From positions 1-64,000 of the forward strand of contig NZ_JACOPD010000006.1 of NCBI RefSeq assembly GCF_014287955.1: a DNA stretch of 64,000 nt, in the 5' to 3' direction. Of the stretch, positions 52,930 through 63,022 are shown piece by piece; position 1 is the stretch's first letter; each line of letters opens with the position of its first letter. The DNA comes from Lachnospira hominis (ex Liu et al. 2021). Lineage in GTDB: Bacteria > Bacillota > Clostridia > Lachnospirales > Lachnospiraceae. The notes beneath the pieces are model-generated. The model did no database searches, was not told the origin of the DNA, and was given only the letters and a program-made list of their open reading frames with translations. A program made the position numbers and the translations under genes.

Positions 52930-54085
52930 GCAGAGACTGGGGATATATATACATATCCCCTTTTGTGTTAAAAAATGTGCATATTGTGATTTTTTATCAT
53001 TCCCGGCGACAAAAGAAGTGCAGGAAAAGTATATGTCATCACTTGAATCTGATATAAAATATTGCGTTTCAAAGTATGGTGCAAGGCTTGATGATTATAT
53101 TGTAGATACAGTATTTTTTGGAGGCGGAACACCGTCTTATGTAAGTCCACAGCTTATTGCGGGGATACTTAAAACATTAAAAAGTGAATTTGTATTTGAC
53201 GAAAATCCTGAAATTTCAATAGAGTGTAATCCGGGGACTATAGATGACGAAAAAATGCGTGTTTATGCAGAAAGCGGATTTAACAGATGCAGTATCGGAC
53301 TGCAGTCGGTTCAGGATGACCTATTAAAACAGATAGGAAGAATTCATACATTTAAAGAATTTGAAGAGGGATTTTCTGCGGCAAGAAATGCAGGCTTTAA
53401 AAATATTAACATTGATGTAATGTCGGCACTTCCGGGACAGAGCGTTACGGATTATGTGAACGGCCTTAAAAAAATTATTGAATATAAACCTGAGCATATA
53501 TCGGCATACAGCCTTATTGTTGAGGAGGGAACGCCGGTTTATGAGCATCCCGAAAAGTTCCTGCCGCTTCCGTCGGAGGACGATGAACGGGAAATGTACT
53601 ATGAAACTGACAGAATTCTTAAAAAAGCCGGATTTGACAGATATGAGATATCGAATTATTCAAAAAAAGGATTTGAATGCAGGCACAATGTCGGATACTG
53701 GGAAAGAAAAGATTATCTTGGATTCGGGCTTGGTGCATCATCGCTTTTTGAAAATGTCCGCATGAAAAATATTTCAGATATGAATAAATATATCGGAAAT
53801 GCGGGAAAGTCGGATTTGTATGAGGACACGGAAATTCTTACAGTAAATGACTGTATGGAAGAGTTTATGTTTCTGGGGCTGCGTATGATGAAAGGTGTGA
53901 GCAGCCGGAGATTTCTTAAATTGTTCAATAAAAATATTAATGATGTATATGCAGAACCTTTGGAAGAAAATATTAAAAATAATCTTCTTTGCAAGTACAG
54001 GGATGACAGCGGTGAATCATGGTATTGTCTTACACCGTATGGAATTGACATAAGTAATACTGTTATGGCTGATTTTATGCTGTAA
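52919..54085 (+). CDS. hemW: Heme chaperone HemW (radical SAM)
   Basis: A 388-residue radical SAM protein, earlier annotated as oxygen-independent coproporphyrinogen oxidase-like. The N-terminus has the cluster motif CVKKCAYC after IYIHIPF, and the HemW-type motif HNVGYW is present, which separates it from HemN. It binds heme in characterised members. The C-terminus overlaps the convergent AraC gene by 11 bases. Confidence 0.93.
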   Translation: MKNRQRLGIYIHIPFCVKKCAYCDFLSFPATKEVQEKYMSSLESDIKYCVSKYGARLDDYIVDTVFFGGGTPSYVSPQLIAGILKTLKSEFVFDENPEISIECNPGTIDDEKMRVYAESGFNRCSIGLQSVQDDLLKQIGRIHTFKEFEEGFSAARNAGFKNINIDVMSALPGQSVTDYVNGLKKIIEYKPEHISAYSLIVEEGTPVYEHPEKFLPLPSEDDEREMYYETDRILKKAGFDRYEISNYSKKGFECRHNVGYWERKDYLGFGLGASSLFENVRMKNISDMNKYIGNAGKSDLYEDTEILTVNDCMEEFMFLGLRMMKGVSSRRFLKLFNKNINDVYAEPLEENIKNNLLCKYRDDSGESWYCLTPYGIDISNTVMADFML

Positions 54086-54836
54086 AACTGTTAATAAACT
54101 GCTTCGGTGTAATTCCTGTGAATTGTTTGAATTCACGCTGGAAATGTGCCTGGTCTGAATAAGAACTGTTCTGTATAAATTCAGAATTCTGGCGGAAAGG
54201 ATTTTTAAAGATTTCATCAAGTGCGTATTGAAAACGCACATATCTGCAATAATCTTTCGGTCCGAATCCGTAATAAGATGTAAATATTCTGTTGATATGG
54301 CGGCATGAAAATCCTGTCTGTTCTGCAAGCAGTGAGACTGAAATGTCGCCTTTTGAATGGATTATCATTGAACGCATATTTTCAATTTCAACAGGACAAT
54401 GTGTAATCTGGAAACTGTTTCTAAGAAAAGAGTTAAAATATTCAACCCGTTTATCATAATTTCCGGTTGTCAGAAGTTTCTGCACGAAATCGTCAGGCTG
54501 TGAATCATTATAAGATGGTATATAAAAAGCATTATCATCCATAACAGATATAAAACATCCGCTGATATCTTCAACCGTATCAGCAGGTATTTCGGTTATG
54601 TTCCGGCATCTGTCTATGATTGAAAGATTATAGTTGCCTTTTTTATTATATAAAATTATGAAAACAGTATATGATGATGGTATTATTTTTATATATGTAT
54701 GATTTTCTGGGTTTGTTGAAAAGTTCATGTCATCATAAATTTTCATGTATGAAGGGCAAAGCTGTTCAGGTATTTCACAGCTGCCAAAATCCAACTCGAT
54801 AAATGGCTGAATAAGCCTGTTTTGCGTGAATGTCAT
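54075..54836 (-). CDS. AraC-family transcriptional regulator
   Basis: A 253-residue regulator. The N-terminal 145 residues are a beta-rich sensor-like domain without known match. The C-terminal part has two helix-turn-helix units: ISVSLLAEQTGFSCRHINRIF and the conserved final block SSYSDQAHFQREFKQFTGITPKQF, shown here in parts. It is divergent from amt (290 bp apart) and may regulate it or an unseen target. The start at 54836 has no strong ribosome site (TTTATAATTCC-type context), so it is less sure. Confidence 0.88.
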   Translation of the reverse strand: MTFTQNRLIQPFIELDFGSCEIPEQLCPSYMKIYDDMNFSTNPENHTYIKIIPSSYTVFIILYNKKGNYNLSIIDRCRNITEIPADTVEDISGCFISVMDDNAFYIPSYNDSQPDDFVQKLLTTGNYDKRVEYFNSFLRNSFQITHCPVEIENMRSMIIHSKGDISVSLLAEQTGFSCRHINRIFTSYYGFGPKDYCRYVRFQYALDEIFKNPFRQNSEFIQNSSYSDQAHFQREFKQFTGITPKQFINSFTA

Positions 54837-54967
54837 GTGCTCTATAATCCTTTATAATTCCTTGTTAAAAGAGGTATTTACTATGCTTTATTAAATAATA
54901 ATAAACAAAAAATAAAAAAAGTCAATAAACATGTCCGATTTTTTCAATAAATAAAAAATTACATATG

Positions 54968-54973
54968 TATAAT
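54968..54973 (+). promoter_or_regulatory. -10 box of the amt promoter
   Basis: A consensus TATAAT lies in a very AT-rich stretch. The best -35 at 17-19 bp is poor (TTCAAT or TCAATA), so activation may be needed. Transcription would start near 54980, just before the attenuator. No other promoter is visible between the terminator and amt. Confidence 0.5.
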
Positions 54974-54995
54974 AAAGTTAAATTAAACGAAGCGA

Positions 54996-55041
54996 TACAC
55001 AAAGGCGTGTAACCAATCAGATGTGGTTACACGCCTTTTTT
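54996..55041 (+). promoter_or_regulatory. Attenuator in the amt leader (antiterminator/terminator switch)
   Basis: The terminator GGCGTGTAACCA/TGGTTACACGCC (12 bp, eight-base loop, then TTTTTT) fills 55004-55041. A competing hairpin TACAC-AAAGGC-GTGTA (54996-55011) uses part of the same 5' strand and has a six-base loop with A at position 1 and G at position 4, the hallmark of ANTAR-protein binding hairpins. A second upstream hairpin of the ANTAR pair was not found. The gene ahead is on the opposite strand, so the terminator can only act on the amt transcript. Confidence 0.65.
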
Positions 55042-55126
55042 CTTTTCGTTTGATAAGCCTCGCGGGAGAACAGGATCCACTCTTTAAAGGCAGAATAAGA
55101 ATATGAATTTAAGGGAGGAAAAAATT

Positions 55127-56866
55127 ATGGAATTTTCACCGGTTAATACCGCGTGGGTGCTTATAGCGGCTGCGTTAGTATTTTTTATGCAGGCTGGTTT
55201 CGCAATATTGGAATCTGGTCTTACAAGAGCAAAAAATGCAGGTAACATTATTATGAAGAACCTTATGGACTTTTGTATAGGAACACCAATCTACTGGTTT
55301 GTCGGATTTGGTATTATGTTTGGTACAGGTTCACTGGTTGGCGGAATTGATTTATTTACAAGAGGAGATTATTCAGCAGTAACTCCTGACGGCGTTCCTT
55401 TTTACGCATTCTTTATTTTCCAGACAGTATTCTGTGCAACAGCAGCAACTATTGTTTCAGGTGCTATGGCTGAGAGAACAGATTTTAGGGCTTACTGCAT
55501 TTACAGTGCAATAATTTCACTTATTGTTTATCCTGTATCAGGTCACTGGATATGGGGCGGCGGCTGGTTAGCTGATATGGGCTTCCATGATTTTGCCGGT
55601 TCATGTGCAGTACATATGGTAGGCGGATGTGCAGCACTTGTCGGTGCGATTGTTCTCGGACCTCGTATCGGTAAATATGATAAGAACGGAAAGCCAAGAG
55701 CTATTCCGGGTCATAACCTTACAATGGCAGCGCTTGGTGTATTTATTCTCTGGTTCTGCTGGTTTGGTTTTAATGGTGGTTCGACAGTTGCAATGGAAGG
55801 AACTACAGTTGCAGCAGGTGGTGTAGGAGAGATTACAATGGGTGCTCTTGCAGGTTCGGTTTTCTCAACAACAAACCTTTGTGCAGCAGTTGCTACAATC
55901 GTTGCTATGATGTTTACATGGATTAAATATAAGAAACCTGATGTTTCTATGTCACTTAACGGTACACTTGCAGGACTTGTTATGGTAACAGCAAGTACAG
56001 ACTGTATCGATATGTATGGTGCAGCAATTGAAGGTATCATTGCTGGTATTGCAGTTGTTGTTGGCATTGAATTTATTGATAAAGTATTAAAGGTTGATGA
56101 CCCGGTAGGTGCTGTAGGTGTTCATGGTGTTAATGGTCTTTTAGGTACATTTTGTGTAGGACTTTTCTCAACAGGCCAGAATGGTGTAGGAAAAGGTCTT
56201 TTCTATGGCGGTGGATTCACACAGCTTGGAATTCAGGCACTTGGTATTATCTGCGTTCTTGCATGGGTTGGTGTAATGATGACTATTACATTTACAATCT
56301 TAAAGCACACAGTTGGTTTAAGGGTTGAACCTGAAATTGAAATTGCCGGTCTTGACCAGGCTGAGCATGGTCTTGCTAGTGCATATGCAGGTTTTGAAAT
56401 TTCTACATCTGAGCTTACATCTGACAGCGATTATGATGTAATTGGTTCTGAGAAGATGGAAGATTCAGTTCCGGCAGTAGTTAAATCTCTTGATGTTCCT
56501 GACGGAAAGAAGATTACAAAAGTTGAGATACTTATGAAGCAGGAAAGATTCGAGAAGTTAAAGAAAGCAATGAACGAAATCGGTGTAACAGGTATGACAG
56601 TTACACAGGTTCTTGGATGTGGTACACAGAAAGGTGCTCCTGAATATTATCGTGGTGTTCCTGTTGAAATGCAGCTTCTCCCTAAGATTCAGGTTGAGAT
56701 GGTTATATCAAAAGTTCCTACGATGGATGTTATTAATGCAGCCAGACAGGCACTTTATACAGGACATATTGGTGATGGCAAGATATTCGTATATGATGTC
56801 GAAGATGTTGTCAAGGTACGTACCGGTGAATCGGGATATGATGCATTACAGGGTGCGGACGATTAA
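55127..56866 (+). CDS. amt: Ammonium transporter fused to a PII signalling domain
   Basis: A 579-residue fusion. Residues 1-420 are an Amt channel with eleven membrane helices; the twin His are in [10 protein letters not shown] and [10 protein letters not shown], and the ammonium vestibule has the conserved WGGGWL. Residues about 465-579 are a full PII (GlnB/GlnK) domain, from [19 protein letters not shown] to [20 protein letters not shown] in outline. The T-loop ([20 protein letters not shown]) has Val where PII proteins have the uridylylated Tyr51. The start at 55127 follows AGGGAGG. The tethered PII should gate the channel by 2-oxoglutarate and adenylates. Confidence 0.93.
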   Translation: MEFSPVNTAWVLIAAALVFFMQAGFAILESGLTRAKNAGNIIMKNLMDFCIGTPIYWFVGFGIMFGTGSLVGGIDLFTRGDYSAVTPDGVPFYAFFIFQTVFCATAATIVSGAMAERTDFRAYCIYSAIISLIVYPVSGHWIWGGGWLADMGFHDFAGSCAVHMVGGCAALVGAIVLGPRIGKYDKNGKPRAIPGHNLTMAALGVFILWFCWFGFNGGSTVAMEGTTVAAGGVGEITMGALAGSVFSTTNLCAAVATIVAMMFTWIKYKKPDVSMSLNGTLAGLVMVTASTDCIDMYGAAIEGIIAGIAVVVGIEFIDKVLKVDDPVGAVGVHGVNGLLGTFCVGLFSTGQNGVGKGLFYGGGFTQLGIQALGIICVLAWVGVMMTITFTILKHTVGLRVEPEIEIAGLDQAEHGLASAYAGFEISTSELTSDSDYDVIGSEKMEDSVPAVVKSLDVPDGKKITKVEILMKQERFEKLKKAMNEIGVTGMTVTQVLGCGTQKGAPEYYRGVPVEMQLLPKIQVEMVISKVPTMDVINAARQALYTGHIGDGKIFVYDVEDVVKVRTGESGYDALQGADD

Positions 56867-56921
56867 TTAGCTGCTATATTGCGTTACTCCGGCAATATAG
56901 AATATATAACCCATAATACAC

Positions 56922-56958
56922 AAAGACCGGCTTCAGTTTATCTGTGGCCGGTCTTTGG
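56922..56958 (+). terminator. Terminator after amt
   Basis: AAAGACCGGC pairs with GCCGGTCTTT across a 15-base loop, with a weak U-tail. Another hairpin, CTATATTGC/GCAATATAG, lies earlier at 56874-56900, right after the stop codon. Confidence 0.7.
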
Positions 56959-57059
56959 TTATGTATGATGGGAAATTATGCCTGTAAACACATTATGTTC
57001 TTGAACTATTATAAAAATGTGTGATAGAATAAACAAAAAATAAGGAGGTTAAATCCAAT

Positions 57060-58256
57060 ATGGCATTAAAACGTATTTCCGACAGTATTTTATATGTTGG
57101 AGCAGATGATAGAACAATAGATTTATTTGAAAATCAGTATCCTGTAAGCAATGGTGTTACTTATAACTCATATGTCATTAAAGACAGTAAAATTGCTGTT
57201 ATGGATACAGTGGATGAAAGAGCGACAGACCAGTGGTTTGATAATCTTGAAGAAGCATTTGAGGGAAAGGCACCGGATTATCTTGTAGTGTCACATCTTG
57301 AACCTGATCATTCAGGAAATATTGAGCGATTCTTAAAAAAATACCCGGATACAATTGTCGTTGCGAATGCAAAAACATTTGCAATGCTTCCGCAGTTTAT
57401 TGACATTGATGTACCGGAAGATAAAAGATTTGTTGCGGCAGAAGGAACAACACTTGCACTTGGAAAGCATGTTCTTACATTTGTGATGGCTCCAATGGTT
57501 CACTGGCCTGAAGTTATGGTGGAATATGAAAGTACAGAAAAAGTGCTTTTTTCGGCAGATGGTTTTGGAACATTTGGTGCATTGGGAGACAGGCTTAAAA
57601 CATCAGAACTTGAAAATATGCCACAGAGCTGGGCAGATGAAGCAAGAAGATATTTTATTAATATCGTTGGAAAGTATGGTCCTTCAGTCCAGGGGCTTTT
57701 AAAGAAAGCATCTGCACTTGATATAAGTGTGATAGCACCTCTTCACGGACCTGTGATTGACAAGGATTTTGATTTTTACATTGATAAATATATGAGATGG
57801 TCATCATACCAGCCTGAAGAAAAAGGCACTGTGATAGCTTATTCGACACTTCATGGTAATACACGAAAAGCAGCATTAAAACTTGGAGATGATTTGAAAA
57901 AATTATCTGATGAACCGGTTGTTGTATACGATTTATCAAGAGATGATTGTGCAAAAGCAGTTGCAGACAGCTTCAGGTTTGATAAACTTGTACTGGCAGG
58001 AGTTACTTATGACGGCGGTCTGATGCCTTGCATGGAAGATTTCATTTATCATCTTAAAATGAAAAATTATCAGAACAGAAAGGCAGCCGTAATCGAAAAT
58101 GGTTCATGGGGACCGGTTGCAGGCAAACTTATGACTGATGCACTTGCATCATTTAAAAATATGAATGTTTGTGAGACAAAAGTAACAATTAAGACAAGAT
58201 TGAATGCAAAAAATGAGTCTGAATTATCAGATTTGGCAAAATGGCTGCTGAATTAA
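57060..58256 (+). CDS. fprA: A-type flavoprotein (FprA, oxygen/NO reductase)
   Basis: A 398-residue flavodiiron protein that reduces oxygen to water or NO to N2O, protecting anaerobes. The metallo-beta-lactamase half has the di-iron ligands HLEPDHSG, MVHWPE, SADGFG and PLHGPV; the flavodoxin half starts at about residue 255 with an FMN site YSTLHGNTRKAA. There is no C-terminal rubredoxin, so an external donor is required. The start follows AAGGAGG. It precedes the PFOR gene, which supplies low-potential electrons. Confidence 0.93.
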   Translation: MALKRISDSILYVGADDRTIDLFENQYPVSNGVTYNSYVIKDSKIAVMDTVDERATDQWFDNLEEAFEGKAPDYLVVSHLEPDHSGNIERFLKKYPDTIVVANAKTFAMLPQFIDIDVPEDKRFVAAEGTTLALGKHVLTFVMAPMVHWPEVMVEYESTEKVLFSADGFGTFGALGDRLKTSELENMPQSWADEARRYFINIVGKYGPSVQGLLKKASALDISVIAPLHGPVIDKDFDFYIDKYMRWSSYQPEEKGTVIAYSTLHGNTRKAALKLGDDLKKLSDEPVVVYDLSRDDCAKAVADSFRFDKLVLAGVTYDGGLMPCMEDFIYHLKMKNYQNRKAAVIENGSWGPVAGKLMTDALASFKNMNVCETKVTIKTRLNAKNESELSDLAKWLLN

Positions 58257-58290
58257 TTTTAAATTTTATATAAATTGCTAATATTTTAAC

Positions 58291-58350
58291 AAGGCATTAT
58301 TACTGAATTATGTATTTTAATTGATAATTTGGAATAATGCCTTTACTTTT
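58291..58350 (+). terminator. Terminator after fprA
   Basis: AAGGCATTATT (58291-58301) pairs with AATAATGCCTT (58333-58343), followed by TACTTTTTAG. The right arm overlaps the -35 region of the next promoter. Confidence 0.65.
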
Positions 58351-58370
58351 TAGTTAATTGATACTAAAAT
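58342..58370 (+). promoter_or_regulatory. Promoter of the PFOR gene, with a 5' hairpin
   Basis: The -35 TTTACT (58342-58347) and -10 TAAAAT (58365-58370) are 17 bp apart. The predicted start near 58377 is followed at once by hairpin GGAGTG/CACTCC (58381-58397), which could stabilise the very abundant PFOR mRNA. Confidence 0.65.
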
Positions 58371-58431
58371 AATAAATATCGGAGTGGTATGCACTCCACC
58401 AAATTCTTTATACGAAGTGAGGTATAAATTT

Positions 58432-61400
58432 ATGGCAAGAAAAATGAAAACCATGGATGGTAATACAGCTGCTGCACACGTATCTTATGCGTTTACAGAA
58501 GTAGCTACAATCTATCCTATTACACCTTCTTCACCTATGGCTGATTATACAGATCAGTGGGCCACACAGGGAAGAAAAAACATTTTTGGCAACACAGTTA
58601 AACTTGTAGAACTTGAATCAGAGGGCGGTGCTTCAGGTGCTTTCCACGGTTCACTTGCTGCAGGTGCACTTACAACAACTTATACAGCATCACAGGGTCT
58701 TCTTCTTATGATTCCTAACATGTATAAGGTTGCCGGCGAGTTATTACCTGGTGTTATTGATGTTTCTGCAAGAGCATTAGCATCACACGCATTATCAATT
58801 TTCGGTGATCATCAGGATATTTATGCCTGTCGTCAGACTGGTTTTGCTATGTTATGTAGCAACAGTGTACAGGAAGTTATGGACTTAGGAGCAGTTGCTC
58901 ATCTTGCTGCAATTGAAGGCCGTGTACCATTCCTTCATTTCTTTGATGGCTTCCGTACATCTCATGAAATTCAGAAAGTTGAAGTATGGGATTATGAAGA
59001 CTTAAAGGAAATGTGCGATATGGATGCAGTTGCTGCATTTAAGAAGAGAGCACTTAATCCAGAGCATCCTGTTCTTCATGGTTCAGCTCAGAACCCTGAT
59101 ATTTTCTTCCAGGTAAGAGAAGCTTGTAATCCATATTACGATGCAATACCTGATTTGGTTGAAAAGTACATGAACATGGTTAATGCTAAGATTGGCACAG
59201 ATTATAAGCCATTTAACTATGTTGGTGCTCCAGATGCAGAAAAAGTTATCATTGCTATGGGTTCTGTATGCGAAACTATCGATGAGACAATTGATTATAT
59301 GCTTGCTAAGGGCGAAAAAGTCGGTGCTATTAAAGTACATCTTTACAGACCATTTTCAGCTAAGCATCTCCTTGCAGTTATGCCTAAGTCAGTTAAGACA
59401 ATCAGCGTAATTGACAGAACAAAGGAGCCTGGTTCAATCGGTGAGCCACTTTACCTTGATGTGGTTGCTGCATTAAAGGGAACAGAATTCGAGAGCGTTA
59501 AAGTCCTTAATGGTCGTTATGGTCTTGGTTCTAAGAATACAACTCCTGCTGATATCTTTGCTATTTTTGCAAATGAGGATAAGGCTGGATTTACAGTTGG
59601 TATCGTAGATGATGTTACTAATACATCACTTCCTCGTATAGAGACAGCTAACACAGCTCCTGCCGGAACAACTTCATGTAAGTTCTGGGGTCTTGGTGCT
59701 GATGGTACTGTAGGTGCTAACAAGAACTCTATTAAGATTATCGGTGATCATACTCCTATGTATGCTCAGGCATATTTTGATTATGATTCAAAGAAGTCAG
59801 GTGGTGTTACAACATCTCACCTTCGTTTTGGTAAGACTCCTATTAAGTCTACATACCTTATTGATAAGGCTGATTTTGTTGCATGTCACTGTCCTGCATA
59901 CATGAATAAATATGACATGGTTCAGGATGTTAAGGATGGCGGTACATTCCTTCTTAACTGTGAATGGTCTCCGGAAGAAGTCGGAAATCATATTCCTGGA
60001 CAGGCTAAGAGATATATGGCTGAACATAATGTTAAGTTCTATATCATTGATGGTATTAAGCTTGGTAAGGAAATTGGTCTTGGCGGACGTATCAATACTG
60101 TACTTCAGTCAGCATTCTTCAAACTTGCCAATATCATTCCTGAGGATGAAGCTATCCAGTATATGAAAGAGAAAGCTCTTGCTTCATATGCTAAGAAGGG
60201 TGATGATGTTGTTCAGATGAACTATCAGGCAATTGAAAGAGGTGCCAATGAAGTTGTTGAAGTACCAGTTCCGGCAGAATGGAAAGACTGCAAGGACGAG
60301 GTCCTTGGCGAACAGGCAGTTTCAGGTAAACCTGAAGTTCTTGATTTCGTAAATAACATTCAGAAGCCAATCAATGCCTGCCAGGGTGATAAACTTCCGG
60401 TTTCTACATTTAAGAATGTTATTGATGGTACATTTCCACAGGGAACAGCAGCTTATGAAAAGCGTGGTGTTGCAGTAGATGTTCCATGTTGGAATTCAGA
60501 AGGATGTCTTCAGTGTAACCAGTGTGCATATGTATGTCCTCATGCAGTAATCAGACCAGTTGTAATGAATGAGGAAGAAAAGAACAATGCACCTGCAGGC
60601 ATGAAGGTTACACCTATGACTGGTATGCCTGGATACTACTTTACAATGACTGTATCTGTACTTGACTGTACAGGTTGTGGTTCATGTACAAATGTTTGTC
60701 CTGGTAATAACAGAAATGATGTATTAAAGATGGCTTCACTTGAAACTCAGATGGATGAGCAGAAGTTCTTTGAATATGGACTTACTGTTTCAGACAAGCC
60801 AGAAGTTCTTGAGAAGTTCAAGAAGGGTACAGTTAAGGGTTCACAGTTCGTTCAGCCATTACTTGAGTTCTCAGGTGCTTGTGCAGGATGTGGTGAGACA
60901 CCTTATGCTAAACTCATTACACAGATTTGTGGTGACAGAATGCTTATTGCCAATGCAACAGGTTGTTCATCAATCTGGGCCGGTTCATCTCCATCAACTC
61001 CATATACAGTAAATAAGGCTGGTAAGGGACCTGCTTGGGGCAACTCATTATTTGAAGATAATGCTGAGTTTGGTTTTGGTATGAAACTTGCTCAGGATGC
61101 TAACAGAGCAGCATTAAAGAATAAGCTCGATGAAATCCTTGCTTCAACAGATAATGCTGATGTTAAGGCAGCTATCGATGAGTACTATGCTACATATGAA
61201 GATGGCGAAGCTAATGCAAAGGCTACAGATAAACTCGTTGCAGCACTTGAAGCTTGTGGATGCGACAAGGCTCAGGAAATTCTTAAAGAAAAAGAATTCC
61301 TTTCAAAGAAGTCACAGTGGATATTCGGTGGTGACGGATGGGCTTATGATATCGGTTACGGCGGACTTGATCATGTTCTTGCAGCAAATAAGGATGTCAA

Positions 61401-61956
61401 TGTATTCGTCTTCGATACAGAAGTTTATTCTAACACAGGCGGACAGGCTTCTAAGTCTACTAACCTTGGTGCAATCGCTCAGTTCGCAGCAGCAGGTAAG
61501 GATGTTAAGAAGAAAGACCTTGCAGCAATTGCTATGAGCTATGGATACATCTATGTAGCACAGGTTGCTATGGGTGCTGATATGAACCAGTGTGTAAAGG
61601 CTATTCAGGAAGCTGAAAGCTACAATGGTCCATCACTTGTAATTGGTTATGCTCCATGTATCAACCATGGTATCCGCAAGGGTATGTCTAAAGCTATGGA
61701 AGAAGAGAAACTTGCAGTACAGTCAGGTTACTGGCATCTGTTCAGATTCGATCCTAGAAAAGCACTTGAAGGAAAGAATCCATTTACTCTTGATAGCAAG
61801 GCACCTACTAAGGAATATCAGGAATTCATCATGGGTGAGAGCCGTTACATCAACTTGAAGAAGCAGAATCCAGAAAGGGCAGCTAAGCTCTTTGGTGAAG
61901 CTGAAGCAAATGCAAAGGCTAAGTATGAAGCACTTGTTAAGAGAGCAGAAGACTAA
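58432..61956 (+). CDS. nifJ: Pyruvate:ferredoxin (flavodoxin) oxidoreductase
   Basis: The single-chain PFOR (1174 residues) oxidises pyruvate and CoA to acetyl-CoA, CO2 and reduced ferredoxin, the centre of energy metabolism in this anaerobe. All domains are joined: pyruvate-binding domain (YPITPSSPMAD at 25-35), gamma domain, two [4Fe-4S] ferredoxin clusters (CLQCNQCAYVCP and CTGCGSCTNVCP), the TPP domain with CAGCGETPY, the proximal cluster Cys, and GDGWAYDIGYGG. The start at 58432 follows GAGGT; an upstream ATG has none. It is transcribed alone. Confidence 0.97.
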   Translation: MARKMKTMDGNTAAAHVSYAFTEVATIYPITPSSPMADYTDQWATQGRKNIFGNTVKLVELESEGGASGAFHGSLAAGALTTTYTASQGLLLMIPNMYKVAGELLPGVIDVSARALASHALSIFGDHQDIYACRQTGFAMLCSNSVQEVMDLGAVAHLAAIEGRVPFLHFFDGFRTSHEIQKVEVWDYEDLKEMCDMDAVAAFKKRALNPEHPVLHGSAQNPDIFFQVREACNPYYDAIPDLVEKYMNMVNAKIGTDYKPFNYVGAPDAEKVIIAMGSVCETIDETIDYMLAKGEKVGAIKVHLYRPFSAKHLLAVMPKSVKTISVIDRTKEPGSIGEPLYLDVVAALKGTEFESVKVLNGRYGLGSKNTTPADIFAIFANEDKAGFTVGIVDDVTNTSLPRIETANTAPAGTTSCKFWGLGADGTVGANKNSIKIIGDHTPMYAQAYFDYDSKKSGGVTTSHLRFGKTPIKSTYLIDKADFVACHCPAYMNKYDMVQDVKDGGTFLLNCEWSPEEVGNHIPGQAKRYMAEHNVKFYIIDGIKLGKEIGLGGRINTVLQSAFFKLANIIPEDEAIQYMKEKALASYAKKGDDVVQMNYQAIERGANEVVEVPVPAEWKDCKDEVLGEQAVSGKPEVLDFVNNIQKPINACQGDKLPVSTFKNVIDGTFPQGTAAYEKRGVAVDVPCWNSEGCLQCNQCAYVCPHAVIRPVVMNEEEKNNAPAGMKVTPMTGMPGYYFTMTVSVLDCTGCGSCTNVCPGNNRNDVLKMASLETQMDEQKFFEYGLTVSDKPEVLEKFKKGTVKGSQFVQPLLEFSGACAGCGETPYAKLITQICGDRMLIANATGCSSIWAGSSPSTPYTVNKAGKGPAWGNSLFEDNAEFGFGMKLAQDANRAALKNKLDEILASTDNADVKAAIDEYYATYEDGEANAKATDKLVAALEACGCDKAQEILKEKEFLSKKSQWIFGGDGWAYDIGYGGLDHVLAANKDVNVFVFDTEVYSNTGGQASKSTNLGAIAQFAAAGKDVKKKDLAAIAMSYGYIYVAQVAMGADMNQCVKAIQEAESYNGPSLVIGYAPCINHGIRKGMSKAMEEEKLAVQSGYWHLFRFDPRKALEGKNPFTLDSKAPTKEYQEFIMGESRYINLKKQNPERAAKLFGEAEANAKAKYEALVKRAED

Positions 61957-61987
61957 TTTATAAACAATTGAAGAGTTGTTGATTTTT

Positions 61988-62024
61988 AAGAACCCCATAG
62001 GCGTAAGCCAATGGGGTTCTTTTA
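61988..62024 (+). terminator. Terminator after the PFOR gene
   Basis: AAGAACCCCAT pairs with ATGGGGTTCTT; inside it GGC-GTAA-GCC adds a stable tetraloop stem, followed by TTTT. It lies 32 bp after the stop codon. Confidence 0.85.
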
Positions 62025-62126
62025 GAATAGAATAAATTTAATATTCCATTTATAGAATGTAAAGGAACTTATATTTATGCAGGCAACAAAATTGAGTCTG
62101 CGTCCGCATGATAATCGGATGCCTGC

Positions 62127-62148
62127 CACGATAAATAGCTTTATCGTG
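62127..62148. repeat. Inverted repeat across the stop codon of the DUF4097 gene
   Basis: CACGATAAA pairs exactly with TTTATCGTG around a four-base loop. The stop codon of the minus-strand gene lies in the stem. No U-run follows on the minus strand, so it is not a standard terminator. Confidence 0.55.
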
Positions 62149-63022
62149 CAAAGTCAAGGTTTATGGCACCATTGCTTGTCCGGGCATTGATAGTGTTTGA
62201 AGTTGATGAATAAGATGAGTAATCGGTTGAATGGTTCTCACCATTTACTTTGACAGAACCGTTGCTCGTTTTTCCGTATATTGAATACTCTGATTCAGGA
62301 CGGTTTACATCTATGTCAACAGAACCATTTGAAGTTTTTGCTGTGAATGAGTCCTTTATAAGACCGGCAACTTCTATTTTTCCATTGGAGGTTTTTAGAT
62401 TTGAATCTCCGCTGAAATTTCCATTAAGACTGATAAGACCATTTGAAGTCTTTATCTGAGTCTGTTTTGAAACGGAAAGATTATTTAATTTAATAGCACC
62501 GTTACTTGTTTCAATATTTAAAAATTCAGTATTTAATGCACAGTCTGACTTTATGGCACTGTTATCAGTGTTTATTTTAATTGAACTGATAAGTGGGGAA
62601 CCGGCAGGCACATAAATAGTTATTGAATTATCAAGTGATTTGAATAACAGATTAATGATGCCGACCATTTCCCAGCCTGAATGAGCTGCCTGCGTTACTG
62701 AGATTTTACCATTTGATGTATTTATTTCAGGTGTATTTTTATAATAATTGTATGTTGTAACAATGCCCCATTTATCGTTTTCTGAAGGCACAAATTTGAT
62801 AGCTGCGTTTGAAACATTGATATCTATTGCATTGATATCTGTTATATCATATGCTTCATAAGTATAGGTATCTTTTTGCGGCACAATTCTGATTCCGTGA
62901 GATGTCCAGTCGATAAATATGCCACTTTTGGCACCGGCAAGAATCCCGGATATGGCAAGGATGGCACCTATAGCAAACATTATGCCTGCTGTTATACATG
63001 CGATTTTTGTGAATTTTTTCAT
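62141..63022 (-). CDS. DUF4097-type beta-solenoid envelope protein
   Basis: A 293-residue protein with an N-terminal membrane anchor (about 8-30) and then a right-handed stack of short beta-strands. The repeat TSNGxI/V recurs about eight times (residues 95-290), a hallmark of DUF4097 adhesin-like domains. The family is usually encoded with DUF1700 and a PadR regulator and is thought to sit at the outer face of the membrane. Its start ATG overlaps the DUF1700 stop, so the two are coupled. Confidence 0.88.
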   Translation of the reverse strand: MKKFTKIACITAGIMFAIGAILAISGILAGAKSGIFIDWTSHGIRIVPQKDTYTYEAYDITDINAIDINVSNAAIKFVPSENDKWGIVTTYNYYKNTPEINTSNGKISVTQAAHSGWEMVGIINLLFKSLDNSITIYVPAGSPLISSIKINTDNSAIKSDCALNTEFLNIETSNGAIKLNNLSVSKQTQIKTSNGLISLNGNFSGDSNLKTSNGKIEVAGLIKDSFTAKTSNGSVDIDVNRPESEYSIYGKTSNGSVKVNGENHSTDYSSYSSTSNTINARTSNGAINLDFAR

